Below, piece by piece: positions 15,505 through 23,838 of a DNA stretch of 36,048 nucleotides. Source of the DNA: Fibrobacter sp. UBA4375. GTDB taxonomy: Bacteria > Fibrobacterota > Fibrobacteria > Fibrobacterales > Fibrobacteraceae. Within the stretch, counting starts at the first letter, position 1; every line of letters begins with the position of its first letter. Both the position numbers and the translations under genes were made by a program. Under the pieces are notes generated by a model, which worked only from the letters and a program-made list of their open reading frames with translations, was not told the origin of the DNA and searched no databases. The stretch lies in contig DGRZ01000033.1 of NCBI GenBank assembly GCA_002391195.1, forward strand, positions 473 to 36,520, read 5' to 3'.

Positions 15505-16431
15505 TTATTTTATTGTAGCTAACCTCACGCAATCCGCGGCGTTCTGGGCGGCACGCCTGCCCCACTCCCCGCAGGCACCAGCCAGCAATTTCAAGAAGAA
15601 CCGGTGTTCGTTGTCCAGGGAATCGGGAACGTGGGCGATTTCACCTTCCGGCGTGTACCGGGCAAGGCTTACTGTATAGTTCGAAGACGGCAATTCGCCA
15701 TTCCGGGCAAAATTCACCGTGATGTTTCGAAGATCCGTAGCACTTTCACGGTCAACGACAAAATCCGCAGAGGCTCCGGCGAAAGGCCCGCTCACCACCT
15801 TCAGTTTCGCCTGGGCGTAGTTTCCGTCGGGCGATTCATTCCTGCTTTCGACACGGACATCGCCATAGGGAAACATGGTAAGGAACATGCTCAGGTCGTG
15901 AACAAGTAAGTCCAGCATCACGCTTACATCGCGACAGCGGCTGGAGTACCGGTGTTCCCGCCTAAATTCCAGATGCACGCCCCGACACGGTTCACAACCT
16001 GCCGCACTGCCGGCATGCCCGTCCGTAACGTCGGCACACCATTCGTTCAGTTCGGCCACAAAGTGCTTGCGAAAGTTCAGGAAGATGGGGTTGAAACATT
16101 CCGACTGGGCCACAAACAGCACTGTTCCCGATGCCGCTGCCATGTCCACCAGTTCCTGGGCCTGTTCGGCGGTAGTGGCCAGAGGCTTTTCTACAAAGAC
16201 GGGGATTCGCCTTTCCAAAAAGAATTTCGTGTAGCGGTAGTGGGTTGTGGCCGGGGACGCAATGACCGCAAAATCCACAGTCTGCGCGTCACCAGCAGTA
16301 TTTAGTTTGTCTGCAATCTTTTCAAATTCGGCATCGATGTCGGCAACACCTACGAAAGAGACACCGCAAGCCTCGAAACGGCCACGATGGCGGCCGCCCA
16401 TGGTTCCGTTGCCTACAAGGATTGCTTTCAC
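15505..16431 (-). CDS. Gfo/Idh/MocA-family oxidoreductase
   Basis: 308 residues. The N-terminal Rossmann fold starts MKAILVGNGTMG (G7-x-G9-x-x-G12) and includes FAVIASPATTHY (about 54-65). The family signature E81-K82-P83 (VFVEKPLA) positions the catalytic Lys. VMLDLLVHDLSMF (about 171-183) supplies the Asp/His pair of the C-terminal substrate-binding domain. Members oxidise or reduce sugars, inositol and nucleotide-sugar acids with NAD(P). The substrate is not evident, and the protein is slightly shorter than typical (330-400). It starts 3 nt after the stop of the cation-diffusion facilitator gene, so the two are co-transcribed. The partner offers no metabolic hint. Confidence 0.87.
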   Translation of the reverse strand: MKAILVGNGTMGGRHRGRFEACGVSFVGVADIDAEFEKIADKLNTAGDAQTVDFAVIASPATTHYRYTKFFLERRIPVFVEKPLATTAEQAQELVDMAAASGTVLFVAQSECFNPIFLNFRKHFVAELNEWCADVTDGHAGSAAGCEPCRGVHLEFRREHRYSSRCRDVSVMLDLLVHDLSMFLTMFPYGDVRVESRNESPDGNYAQAKLKVVSGPFAGASADFVVDRESATDLRNITVNFARNGELPSSNYTVSLARYTPEGEIAHVPDSLDNEHRFFLKLLAGACGEWGRRAAQNAADCVRLATIK

Positions 16432-16434
16432 GGA

Positions 16435-17349
16435 CTACTCGTCCTTCTTGCCTGCGCGGGCGGGGTCGTAGGGGTCCACGTGCACCAAGGCGTCCACCAC
16501 GTTCTCGTCGGCCTGGATCAGCAACTGTTCCACCTCTTCGGCCACATCGTGAGCCTCCAGCAGGCTCATCTGGGCATCCACCACGATATGCAGGTCCACA
16601 TGCAGGTCGCTGCCTACATAGCGGGTGCGGAACCCGTGGACGCTCATCACCTTCGAATGCCCGAGGGCAATTTCCAGAAGTTTCTTGGCCACCTGTTCGC
16701 TTGCCCCCTGGTCCACCAACTGCCTAGCCCCCGGAGAGGCTATCTCGTAGGCCGAACGCAGCACAAAGAAGGCCACAATCAAGGCACCCACCGCATCGGC
16801 AAACCAGAGTTGCGGAAACACCAGCGAAATGACCACCGCGATAAGCACCGGTATAGAACTGAAGGAATCGCTGCGGTGATGCCAGGCGTTTGCTTCCAGG
16901 GCCTGGCTTCGAATCTTGCGACCTTCGACGCGGGTATAGCGGAATAGAATTTCCTTGATAACAATGGAAGCCAGCGCCATCACCGCCACCACGGTTTCGG
17001 GGTGTGCACCCTCCCCCTGCAAAAGGGTCTGGACCGCCTTATAACCGAGCCCCACGCCCACGGCGGCCACCGAAAGCCCGATGCCCAGGGTCACGAGAGT
17101 CTCGAAACGCCGGTGCCCGTAGGGGTGTTCCGCATCGGGAGGCAAATTCCAGAAATGGCTCCCCACGATGACCGCGATGTCCGTCACAAAGTCAGAGGCA
17201 CTGTGGATGGCGTCTGCCACCAGGGCCTGGGACCCACCGAAAAAACCGGCCAGGAACTTGAGTACCGTCAAGGCTGCGTTCCAGCCAAGCCCCACCCACG
17301 TCACGCGGCGGACTTCGGCACTGTCATCTTTTTTTACGATACGGGTCAT
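16435..17349 (-). CDS. Cation diffusion facilitator (CDF) metal efflux protein
   Basis: 304 residues. This inner-membrane antiporter family exports divalent metals (Zn, Mn, Fe, Co) in exchange for protons. The N-terminal membrane domain carries the metal site in ALVADAIHSASDFVTD (D46, H49 and D53 region). HPYGHRRFE (about 75-83) is the CDF loop signature. The second half-site is HHRSDSFSS (H157/H158, D161). The cytoplasmic C-terminal domain (about 215-300) has the ferredoxin-like fold pattern of VHGFRTRYVGSDLHVDLHI. Metal specificity cannot be read safely. A heptad repeat array ends just 3 nt before the ATG, and no SD or clear -10 box is seen, so its promoter position is uncertain. Confidence 0.92.
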   Translation of the reverse strand: MTRIVKKDDSAEVRRVTWVGLGWNAALTVLKFLAGFFGGSQALVADAIHSASDFVTDIAVIVGSHFWNLPPDAEHPYGHRRFETLVTLGIGLSVAAVGVGLGYKAVQTLLQGEGAHPETVVAVMALASIVIKEILFRYTRVEGRKIRSQALEANAWHHRSDSFSSIPVLIAVVISLVFPQLWFADAVGALIVAFFVLRSAYEIASPGARQLVDQGASEQVAKKLLEIALGHSKVMSVHGFRTRYVGSDLHVDLHIVVDAQMSLLEAHDVAEEVEQLLIQADENVVDALVHVDPYDPARAGKKDE

Positions 17350-17352
17350 AGT

Positions 17353-17408
17353 TAGGGGCTAGGGGCTAGAATCTAGGGGTTAGAAGTTGTAGGTTGTAGG
17401 CTTTAGGG
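17353..17408. repeat. Heptad tandem repeat array (TAGGGGC/TAGGATC type)
   Basis: Eight consecutive units in 7-bp phase: TAGGGGC, TAGGGGC, TAGAATC, TAGGGGT, TAGAAGT, TGTAGGT, TGTAGGC, TTTAGGG. It lies between the divergent CDF and adaptor genes. Confidence 0.8.
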
Positions 17409-17510
17409 TTGCTGGAGACAAGACGCTTCAATGGTAGGTGGTAATATAAAAAATGCAACGGATTGCGGTTCCGGGGCATCAAAGTTTGTGTTAGTAACGA
17501 GAATACTTTT

Positions 17511-17518
17511 TATTTTTG
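17511..17518 (+). promoter_or_regulatory. -10 box upstream of the adaptor gene
   Basis: TATTTTTG begins 18 nt before ATG 17529, which would give a leader of about 6 nt. No SD is seen. Confidence 0.45.
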
Positions 17519-17528
17519 CAACCGACCC

Positions 17529-18785
17529 ATGAACAAACTTCTGAAGATACTCGTCGTTCTCCTTGTGCTTGCGGCCATTGCCGTAGGCGTGAAGTTCTTT
17601 TTCTTCAGAAATTCTGCGGCAAGCGAAGTAGGCGTCCCTGTCAGCGCCCCCGTGACCAAGCTGACCCTTTCCACCGTAATCTCCGCCACCGGCACCCTGG
17701 AACCCGTGGACCAGGTGGAGGTGGGCACCCAGGTTTCCGGCGACATCGCCGAAATCTTCGTGGACTTCAATTCCAAGGTCAAAAAGGGCCAGGTCATCGC
17801 GGAACTGGACAAGTCCAAGTTGCAGTCCACCTTGAACCAGGCGGAAATCGCCCTCCATTCCGCCGAAATCGACTACCAGTACAAGGCCAACACCTACCAG
17901 AGAATTTTGGCACTGTCTCAGTCCAACAGCGCCAGCGCCGTTGACCTGGAGCAGGCCGAATACAACATGAACGCCGCCAAGTACGCCCTGGAGCGCAGCC
18001 AGAACGACGTGGCCCAGGCCAAGTTGAACCTGAGCTACGCCACCATCAAGAGCCCCATCGACGGCGTGGTGCTGAAACGGGCCGTAGATGTAGGCCAGAC
18101 CGTGGCCGCCTCCATGAGCACGCCCACCCTGTTCGTCATCGCCAAGGACCTGAAACAAATGAAGGTCATGGCCGACGTAGATGAAGCAGACATCGGCTCG
18201 GTGAAAAAAGGCCAGAAGGTCACCTTCACCGTAGATGCCTTCCAGAACGAAACCTTTACGGGCAAGGTGCAAGAAGTCCGCCTGAGCCCCACCACCACAA
18301 GCAACGTGGTCACCTACACGGTGGTCATCAACGCCAAGAACCCGAAACTCAAGTTGCTCCCCGGCATGACCGCCACCTGCACCATCGTCACCAAGGAAGT
18401 GAAAAACGCCCTCACCGTCCCGGTAAAGGCCCTGAAGTTCAATCCCGCCAATGGCACCGCCTTTGCAAAGCCCGAAGGACTGCCGCCCCCGCCAGACGCG
18501 GCCGCAGGCGGATTCCCAGGAGCCTCGCAAAAAGGCGCAAAGAAAGGGACAAACCGCCCGGCTAAACAGGACGGCGACAAAGTCTGGATAAACCTGAACG
18601 GCAAACTGGTTCCCCACCCCGTCACCACCGGCCTTAACGACGGCGTAAACGTGCAAATCCTTGCAGGCCTGGAACTGGGCGATTCCGTGGTCGTGGGGCA
18701 AGAAGTCCAGTCCCGCACAGAAGCCGACAAAACCAGCGGCGGCAGCCCATTCATGCCAAGCCCGCCGGGCAAGAAGAAAAAGTAG
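17529..18785 (+). CDS. HlyD/RND-type periplasmic adaptor (MacA-like)
   Basis: 418 residues from ATG 17529; the open frame upstream of this has no membrane or family features. A single N-terminal membrane anchor (LLKILVVLLVLAAIAVGVKFF, given as residues 4-24) leads into a split barrel-sandwich/lipoyl domain (SATGTLEPVDQVEVGTQVSG, about 53-72, and AKLNLSYATIKSPIDGVVL, about 167-185). An alpha-helical hairpin lies between them. Beta-barrel and membrane-proximal domains follow. A Pro/Gly/Lys-rich insertion lies at about 320-350. It resembles MacA of MacAB-TolC exporters. No MacB-type ABC protein, RND pump or TolC is adjacent; the next gene is a convergent transketolase, so partners must lie elsewhere. 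Confidence 0.88.
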   Translation: MNKLLKILVVLLVLAAIAVGVKFFFFRNSAASEVGVPVSAPVTKLTLSTVISATGTLEPVDQVEVGTQVSGDIAEIFVDFNSKVKKGQVIAELDKSKLQSTLNQAEIALHSAEIDYQYKANTYQRILALSQSNSASAVDLEQAEYNMNAAKYALERSQNDVAQAKLNLSYATIKSPIDGVVLKRAVDVGQTVAASMSTPTLFVIAKDLKQMKVMADVDEADIGSVKKGQKVTFTVDAFQNETFTGKVQEVRLSPTTTSNVVTYTVVINAKNPKLKLLPGMTATCTIVTKEVKNALTVPVKALKFNPANGTAFAKPEGLPPPPDAAAGGFPGASQKGAKKGTNRPAKQDGDKVWINLNGKLVPHPVTTGLNDGVNVQILAGLELGDSVVVGQEVQSRTEADKTSGGSPFMPSPPGKKKK

Positions 18786-18833
18786 TCAGGACAGAGATTG
18801 CTTCAGGGCCAAGGCCCTTCGCAATGACAAGTT
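18785..18833. repeat. Dispersed intergenic element (ATTGCTTC...CAATGAC type)
   Basis: GAGATTGCTTCAGGGCCAAG, then GCCCTTCGCAATGAC, includes an inner GGGCC-AA-GGCCC stem. It has the look of intergenic palindromes of the GATTGCTTC...GCAATGAC type. Just after the adaptor stop. Confidence 0.4.
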
Positions 18834-18859
18834 GCCACATTCTCATGAACTTGCGCAAA

Positions 18860-18898
18860 AGCAAAAAGAAAAGGTCGCGGACAACCCGCGACCTAAAT
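18860..18898 (-). terminator. Terminator of the transketolase gene
   Basis: A perfect 9-bp stem AGGTCGCGG/CCGCGACCT (18872-18880/18886-18894). Read on the minus strand it is followed by TTTTCTTTTTG, suiting the minus-strand gene ending at 18937. Confidence 0.75.
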
Positions 18899-18900
18899 TT

Positions 18901-18935
18901 CTCTCTAGATCCTAGTCTCTAAATCCTAGCCTCTA
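18901..18935. repeat. Heptad tandem repeat array (complement of TAGGATC type)
   Basis: Five phased units: CTCTCTA, GATCCTA, GTCTCTA, AATCCTA, GCCTCTA. The array ends 1 nt before the transketolase stop codon (18937-18939). Confidence 0.75.
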
Positions 18936-18936
18936 A

Positions 18937-21009
18937 CTAATTCTTAGCCTTAAAATCCGCCACGTTCTTGGCGAATTCTGCCAGGTATTCCTTGGCGGCC
19001 TTGACCACGGCCTCAGGCACATAGCCGAATTCCTTCTCCAGCACGCCAGCCGGAGCGGAAGCGCCAAAGCGTTCCAGACCGCAAGCCTTGCCGAAGCCGC
19101 CCACCACACGGTCGAACAGCACCGGAAGACCGCTGCTCAAAGCGAACACCGGGGTCCAGGGCACCAGAATCTTGTCGCGGAAATCCTTGGGCTGGGAGAG
19201 GAACAGGGCCGGGCTGATCATAGAAACCACGCGGACCTTCTTGCCTTCGCCGCGGAGGACTTCGGCGGCTTCATGTTCCAGCAGCACGTCGGAACCGTTG
19301 GCCACGAAGGTCAGGTCGGGACGCTCCCCTGCGGGAGTGTTGTCGCTTACAATGTAAGCGCCCTTACGGCAGGCCTTGGCGGCTTCGTAGCGGTTTTCGC
19401 CGGGGAGGCTCTTCACCACCTGGCGGGTCAAGATAAGAGCCGTGGGGCTGTCGTTGTTTTCGAAAGCCATTTCCCAGGCGGCAAGAGTCTCGAAGGCATC
19501 CGCCGGGCGGAGCACCAGCATCTCGGACTTGCCGTTTTCCTTCTTGAGGTCTTCCAGCAGGCGGATCTGGGTTTCGTGTTCGATAGGCTGGTGCGTGGGG
19601 CCGTCTTCGCCCACGCGGAAACTGTCGTGGGTGAACACGTACTTCACGGGGAGTCCCATAAGGGCCGCCATACGGATGGCGGGCTTCATGAAGTCGCTGA
19701 ACACAAAGAAGGTGGCGCAAATCGGGTAGAGTCCGCCATGCAGGGCGATACCGTTACAGATGGCACCCATGGTCAGTTCCGCCACGCCCACCTGCACGAA
19801 GGCGCCCTTGAAATCGTTCGGACGGAAAATACCCGTCTTGTTGAGGAAGGCCTGGGTGTTGTCGGAGTTGGAAAGGTCAGCAGAACTGCAGATGATGTTG
19901 TGGTAATTTTCGGCCAGGTAGCCCAGCACCGTACCGCTGGTAACGCGGGTGGCCACGCCTTCCTTGATGGGGAGTTTGGAAAGGTCCAGCTTGGGAGCCT
20001 TGCCGGAGAGCCATTCGTTCAGGGTGGTGGACTTTTCGGCGTTCTTCTTGTCCCATTCGGCCTTCTGCTTTTTCCATTCGGCGGCGATACCGCGAAGTTC
20101 CTGCTTGCGGGCCTCGAAACCGGCCTTCACGTCGTCGAAAATCCGGAACGGGTCTTCGGGGTTGCCGCCCAAGTTCTTGACGGTAGCTTCAGTAGATGCT
20201 CCGGCAGCATTCAGGGGCTGACCGTGAGTGCTGACCTCGCCTTCGTAGCTGCGTCCGTCTTCGGCGACGGCGCCCTTGGCCATGGTGGTATGGCCATAGA
20301 CGAGCACCGGGCGTTCCGTTTCGGCCCAGGCCGCCTTGAAGGCCTTGCGGAGTTCGGCGATGTTGCTACCGTCGCATTCAATCACGCGGAATCCCCAGGA
20401 TTCATACTGGGCCACAAAGTCGTGGCTCATGACCTCTTCGGTCTTGCAGCTCAGCTGCACCTGGTTGGCGTCGTAGAAGAAAATCAGGTTGGAAAGTTTG
20501 AGATGACCGGCGATACGGCCCACGCCGTAGGCGATTTCCTCTTCAAGGCCGCCGTCAGAAACCAGGCACACCGTCTTGTGTTCCAGAATCTTGCCGAAAC
20601 GTTCCACCATGAAGCGTTCCGCAATGGCCGCACCCAGGGCGATGCCGTGACCGATGCCGAGAGGACCCGAAGAGTTCTCGATACCGAGGGCCACATCTAC
20701 CTCGGGGTGGCCCGGCGTGCGGGAACCCAGCTGACGGAAATTCTTGATGTCGTCCATGGTGAGCCGACCCACCAGGGCCAGTTCGGAATAGAGGAGCGGG
20801 CTCATGTGGCCGGGGTCCATAAAGAACCGGTCGCGGGCCATCCAGTTCGGATCGTCGGGGTCGAAGCGCAAGAACTCGGAATAGAGAAGCGTTATGGCGT
20901 CGGCAGCTCCCATGGCGCCACCCGGATGACCGGACTTGGCCTTTTGGACCATGGCGGCGGAAAGGATACGGACATTGTCTGCGGCTTTGGTAACTAATGA
21001 GTCTTGCAC
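18937..21009 (-). CDS. tkt: Transketolase
   Basis: 690 residues from GTG (21007-21009). That start is chosen because AAAGAGG lies six bases upstream and a TTATAC box precedes it; the open frame further upstream has no homology. Transketolase moves two-carbon units between sugar phosphates (pentose phosphate pathway) with thiamine diphosphate. KSGHPGGAMGAAD (about 25-37), SSGPLGIGHGIALGAAIAER (about 113-132), the ThDP/Mg motif SDGGLEEE...YDANQ (Asp152 to Asn182) and AELTMGAICNGIALHGG with the catalytic Glu are present. It also has FVFSDFMKPAIRMAALM and THDSFRVGEDGPTHQPIE. The ThDP motif reads VSDG instead of the usual VGDG, and there is a Lys/Glu-rich insertion near 290-330. The family is clear, although it is a divergent branch. 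Confidence 0.93.
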   Translation of the reverse strand: MQDSLVTKAADNVRILSAAMVQKAKSGHPGGAMGAADAITLLYSEFLRFDPDDPNWMARDRFFMDPGHMSPLLYSELALVGRLTMDDIKNFRQLGSRTPGHPEVDVALGIENSSGPLGIGHGIALGAAIAERFMVERFGKILEHKTVCLVSDGGLEEEIAYGVGRIAGHLKLSNLIFFYDANQVQLSCKTEEVMSHDFVAQYESWGFRVIECDGSNIAELRKAFKAAWAETERPVLVYGHTTMAKGAVAEDGRSYEGEVSTHGQPLNAAGASTEATVKNLGGNPEDPFRIFDDVKAGFEARKQELRGIAAEWKKQKAEWDKKNAEKSTTLNEWLSGKAPKLDLSKLPIKEGVATRVTSGTVLGYLAENYHNIICSSADLSNSDNTQAFLNKTGIFRPNDFKGAFVQVGVAELTMGAICNGIALHGGLYPICATFFVFSDFMKPAIRMAALMGLPVKYVFTHDSFRVGEDGPTHQPIEHETQIRLLEDLKKENGKSEMLVLRPADAFETLAAWEMAFENNDSPTALILTRQVVKSLPGENRYEAAKACRKGAYIVSDNTPAGERPDLTFVANGSDVLLEHEAAEVLRGEGKKVRVVSMISPALFLSQPKDFRDKILVPWTPVFALSSGLPVLFDRVVGGFGKACGLERFGASAPAGVLEKEFGYVPEAVVKAAKEYLAEFAKNVADFKAKN

Positions 21010-21111
21010 GACGGGCCTCTTTGGGTATAATTTTTGCGCCCCAAATCTAGTTTTTTTGGGCCATTTTCTCAAGGTATTCTAGGGCCGCAGAGCCCCTATA
21101 TGAGAAAAATT

Positions 21112-21119
21112 TATATTTG
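21112..21119 (+). promoter_or_regulatory. TATATTTG -10 box
   Basis: Exact TATATTTG, 48 nt upstream of ATG 21160, implying a leader of about 36 nt. It is on the opposite strand from, and just upstream of, the transketolase promoter. Confidence 0.55.
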
Positions 21120-21159
21120 CGTAAATTCAAAAAAAGAACCCCGAATTTTTTCGAACAAC

Positions 21160-23748
21160 ATGAAAAACTTTATTTCGTTGCTACTCAAGAACTTACTACA
21201 TCCCGCAGGAATTATCGGGCTCATTATAGCCCTGGCCATCCCCTTCCTTATCTACCTGGGCCCTAACGTGGGCCACAAGGACACCATCCGCATTTTGGAC
21301 CTGAACCTGCCCCTCCCCCTCTTTATGGTGCAGTTGGTGGCGGGAATCGCCCTGTTTGTCTCCCTGAACAAGGACTTTCGTGAATGGCTGAAGGGAATCC
21401 TTCCCGAAAAGCCCATCGCCCTTGCCGCCCTGATTTCGGCCATCGCCATCGCCGTCTTCGCCGGCACCCAGATAGAGGCCCGACACAGGGTCCAGAGCGA
21501 CGAAAGCGTGTTCATGTCTGTCGCCCAAAACATGTACCTCAATCACCAATCCGGCACTTGCAACCAGGGCGAATTCGAGAACGGCACGCTGAACTGCACC
21601 AACAAGAGCAACAGCTTCAAGACCAAGGGACTTGCGTTCCTCTACACGTTGGGCATGCCCCTGCTCGGAAACGACCTGCACTGGATTTTCAAGGGCGAAC
21701 TGCTGATGCTACCGCTCACCTTCCTCTTGATGTTCCTCGCCATCGTGGCCTGGACAAGGCAGCCCCTGCTGGCGTTCTTTGCGGCCCTACTCATGGCGCT
21801 ACAGCCTACGGTGCTTTTCCAATTCCGTGCCATGTCGGTAGAACCCCTGTACATTTTCCTTTCGGCCCTTTCCCTGCTGGTGTTCCGCTGGGCCTTTGAC
21901 CGCAACACCGTCCGGCACTGGGCGCTCCTCGCCCTCACCCTCGCCTTCTTTGCACAGACCCGCCAAGAGACGGTTTTCTGCCTGCTGCCCTTTATCCTGT
22001 TTGCCCTGCCGAAAATGCTGGACAAGAAGGATTTCAAGGCCCCCGTCTTTTTCGTACTCCTCTCCCTGTTCTCGGTACCGGCACTGCTCACCATCAGTTA
22101 TTTCCAGGGATTCGGATTCCAGGGCGGCGAGTTCTCTGCCCACGGGCACTTTATCGAAGACCTGGTGAACAACTGGAAAGTCATGACCAAGCCCCTGAAC
22201 GACAAGGGCGAACTTGTAAACCCCTTCCTCACCTATTTCAACTGGCTGTTCCTTGCCGGGCTCCTATACCTGATCTACCGCGCCGTCATGGATTTCCGCA
22301 AGGGCAACAAGTTCTACCTGGAAGTTCTCGTATTCCTCGCTCTGTACCATATCCAGACCTACATGATCCTGGAAAACGTGTCCGGCGACTTCGGCATCGA
22401 AATCAACCAGCGCTATAGCCTGGTGATGATTCCCAGCATGGCTTTTTTGGCGGCCCTGCCGGTAGCCCACCTGATTGAATATTTCGGTACGGACTCCAAG
22501 ACCAAAAAACAGACCTCGGCGGTGCTGGTACTGGGACTCCTCTTTACGCTTCTCTTTGCGGGCTGGACTTTCCATTACAAGCCGGACTTCAACAAGAACA
22601 TCATGTACAACCGGAACCACCTGACCACCGAGGAGCAGGAAATCTGGAAATGGCTGAACGAACAGCAACCCACGAACAAGCTGTTCATCTACGGCAGGCC
22701 CTGGCACTTTATCGCCTACGGCGTATCCGCCTACCACTACGACAAGGTCCGCCAGATGAACGACGGCAAGATCAAGGAACTGCTGGACAAGTACAACGGC
22801 GAGGTCTATTACATCCGCGGCCTGGACTGCTGGGACAGCCAAACCTACCACAAAAAGGCGGTGGAACACCGTATCGCCACCACCTGCGACGTGTTTGAAC
22901 GGGAAATGGACCTGGAGGGAGTCAAGAACGTCTTGATTACCAACAACTACTGGGTGCAGATTGCAAAGTTCAACGGACGCAAGAACTACGACCCCACAAA
23001 CATCATCCAGGTTTTCGAACCCACGAGAAGCGTGGCCGCTCCGGCAAATGACAGAGCCGCTGTAACTACAGGCGACAGCGCTGCGGCAAATCCGAGCGAA
23101 TCCCCGCTACTCCTGAATTTCAAACTGAAAGAACAGAGGGGCGCTTCCAAGAACTGGACGCTCCGGATTGTGCACGACAGGGTCCTGCTGAAGGATACCG
23201 CCTTCGTTCCCGGAGATTACAACATCTTGGTGAGTTACGACAAGTTGCAGCCCGGCTACAACACCTTCCGCTACATCGTCCTGGACGGCAACAAGGTCCT
23301 GGCCCAGGTGAACAAGACTTTCTTCAACGAAGGGAACGGCGTAAAGAAACTGACTGACATGCGTTACGAATCCCACAAGCAGGAATGGGGCAACATGGGC
23401 ATGAACAAGAGCATCGAGGGCAAGCCCCTGACTATCAACGGGCAGGTCTTTGAAAACGGCATTGCCACCCACGCCGCCTCCGAAACTGTCTATGGTATCG
23501 CCGGGGCGTTCAAGGCCTTCCGCGCAGGAGTTGGTCTGGACGATGAATCCCTCTGCAGCGAAGGCGTTTCCGTGCAGGTGCTGGGCGACGGCAACGTGCT
23601 TGCCGAAACGCCGGTGTTCAAGGCCGGAAGCCTCCACACTCTGACCGCAAACATCGAAGGGGTGCAGAAACTCGCCCTCAAGACGACCGCCAAGGGAAGC
23701 ATCGACTGCAGCCACGTGGACTTTGTGAATCCGATGCTGATACCGTAA
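21160..23748 (+). CDS. GT-C membrane glycosyltransferase (GT39/GT83-like) with C-terminal NPCBM domain
   Basis: 862 residues from ATG 21160; the 42 residues of open frame before it look non-coding. The first ~530 residues carry about 10-12 membrane segments. A first-loop acidic pair VQSDESVFMSVAQNMY (Asp114-Glu115) is the catalytic hallmark of polyprenyl-phosphate-sugar-dependent GT-C enzymes (PMT_2/ArnT type). A periplasmic region (about 540-730) follows. Residues about 731-862 look like an NPCBM/NEW2 carbohydrate-binding module: INGQVFENGIATHAASETVY, AFRAGVGLDDES, VSVQVLGDGNVLAETPVF, ending DCSHVDFVNPMLIP. NPCBM modules are usually attached to glycoside hydrolases, so fusion to a transferase is noteworthy. 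The next gene on the strand is a GT2 that would make the polyprenyl-sugar donor. Confidence 0.8.
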   Translation: MKNFISLLLKNLLHPAGIIGLIIALAIPFLIYLGPNVGHKDTIRILDLNLPLPLFMVQLVAGIALFVSLNKDFREWLKGILPEKPIALAALISAIAIAVFAGTQIEARHRVQSDESVFMSVAQNMYLNHQSGTCNQGEFENGTLNCTNKSNSFKTKGLAFLYTLGMPLLGNDLHWIFKGELLMLPLTFLLMFLAIVAWTRQPLLAFFAALLMALQPTVLFQFRAMSVEPLYIFLSALSLLVFRWAFDRNTVRHWALLALTLAFFAQTRQETVFCLLPFILFALPKMLDKKDFKAPVFFVLLSLFSVPALLTISYFQGFGFQGGEFSAHGHFIEDLVNNWKVMTKPLNDKGELVNPFLTYFNWLFLAGLLYLIYRAVMDFRKGNKFYLEVLVFLALYHIQTYMILENVSGDFGIEINQRYSLVMIPSMAFLAALPVAHLIEYFGTDSKTKKQTSAVLVLGLLFTLLFAGWTFHYKPDFNKNIMYNRNHLTTEEQEIWKWLNEQQPTNKLFIYGRPWHFIAYGVSAYHYDKVRQMNDGKIKELLDKYNGEVYYIRGLDCWDSQTYHKKAVEHRIATTCDVFEREMDLEGVKNVLITNNYWVQIAKFNGRKNYDPTNIIQVFEPTRSVAAPANDRAAVTTGDSAAANPSESPLLLNFKLKEQRGASKNWTLRIVHDRVLLKDTAFVPGDYNILVSYDKLQPGYNTFRYIVLDGNKVLAQVNKTFFNEGNGVKKLTDMRYESHKQEWGNMGMNKSIEGKPLTINGQVFENGIATHAASETVYGIAGAFKAFRAGVGLDDESLCSEGVSVQVLGDGNVLAETPVFKAGSLHTLTANIEGVQKLALKTTAKGSIDCSHVDFVNPMLIP

Positions 23749-23766
23749 GCGGCTTCGCCGCAGTAT

Positions 23767-23828
23767 GAGGTGTGAGGTGTGAGGCGTGTAATTAGTCATT
23801 ACACACCACACATTCCACATTATTACTA
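23767..23828. repeat. Heptad tandem repeats of two types around a hairpin
   Basis: GAGGTGT, GAGGTGT, GAGGCGT (23767-23787) is followed by the hairpin GTGTAAT-TAGTC-ATTACAC (about 23786-23804). Then ACACACC, ACACATT, CCACATT, ATTACTA (23801-23828) follows in 7-bp phase. The last unit runs into the TATATT box that precedes the GT2 gene. The second type is the complement of the ATGTGGA units at 10851-10878. Confidence 0.7.
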
Positions 23829-23838
23829 TATTACTCGT
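23827..23838 (+). promoter_or_regulatory. -10 box of a predicted leaderless promoter
   Basis: TATATT begins exactly 12 nt before ATG 23839, placing the transcription start on the start codon. No SD is present. Confidence 0.6.

Noticed and set aside
21010..21072. Longer transketolase start at TTG 21072
   Set aside because: The extension covers the TTATAC box and the SD for GTG 21009 and has no family similarity.
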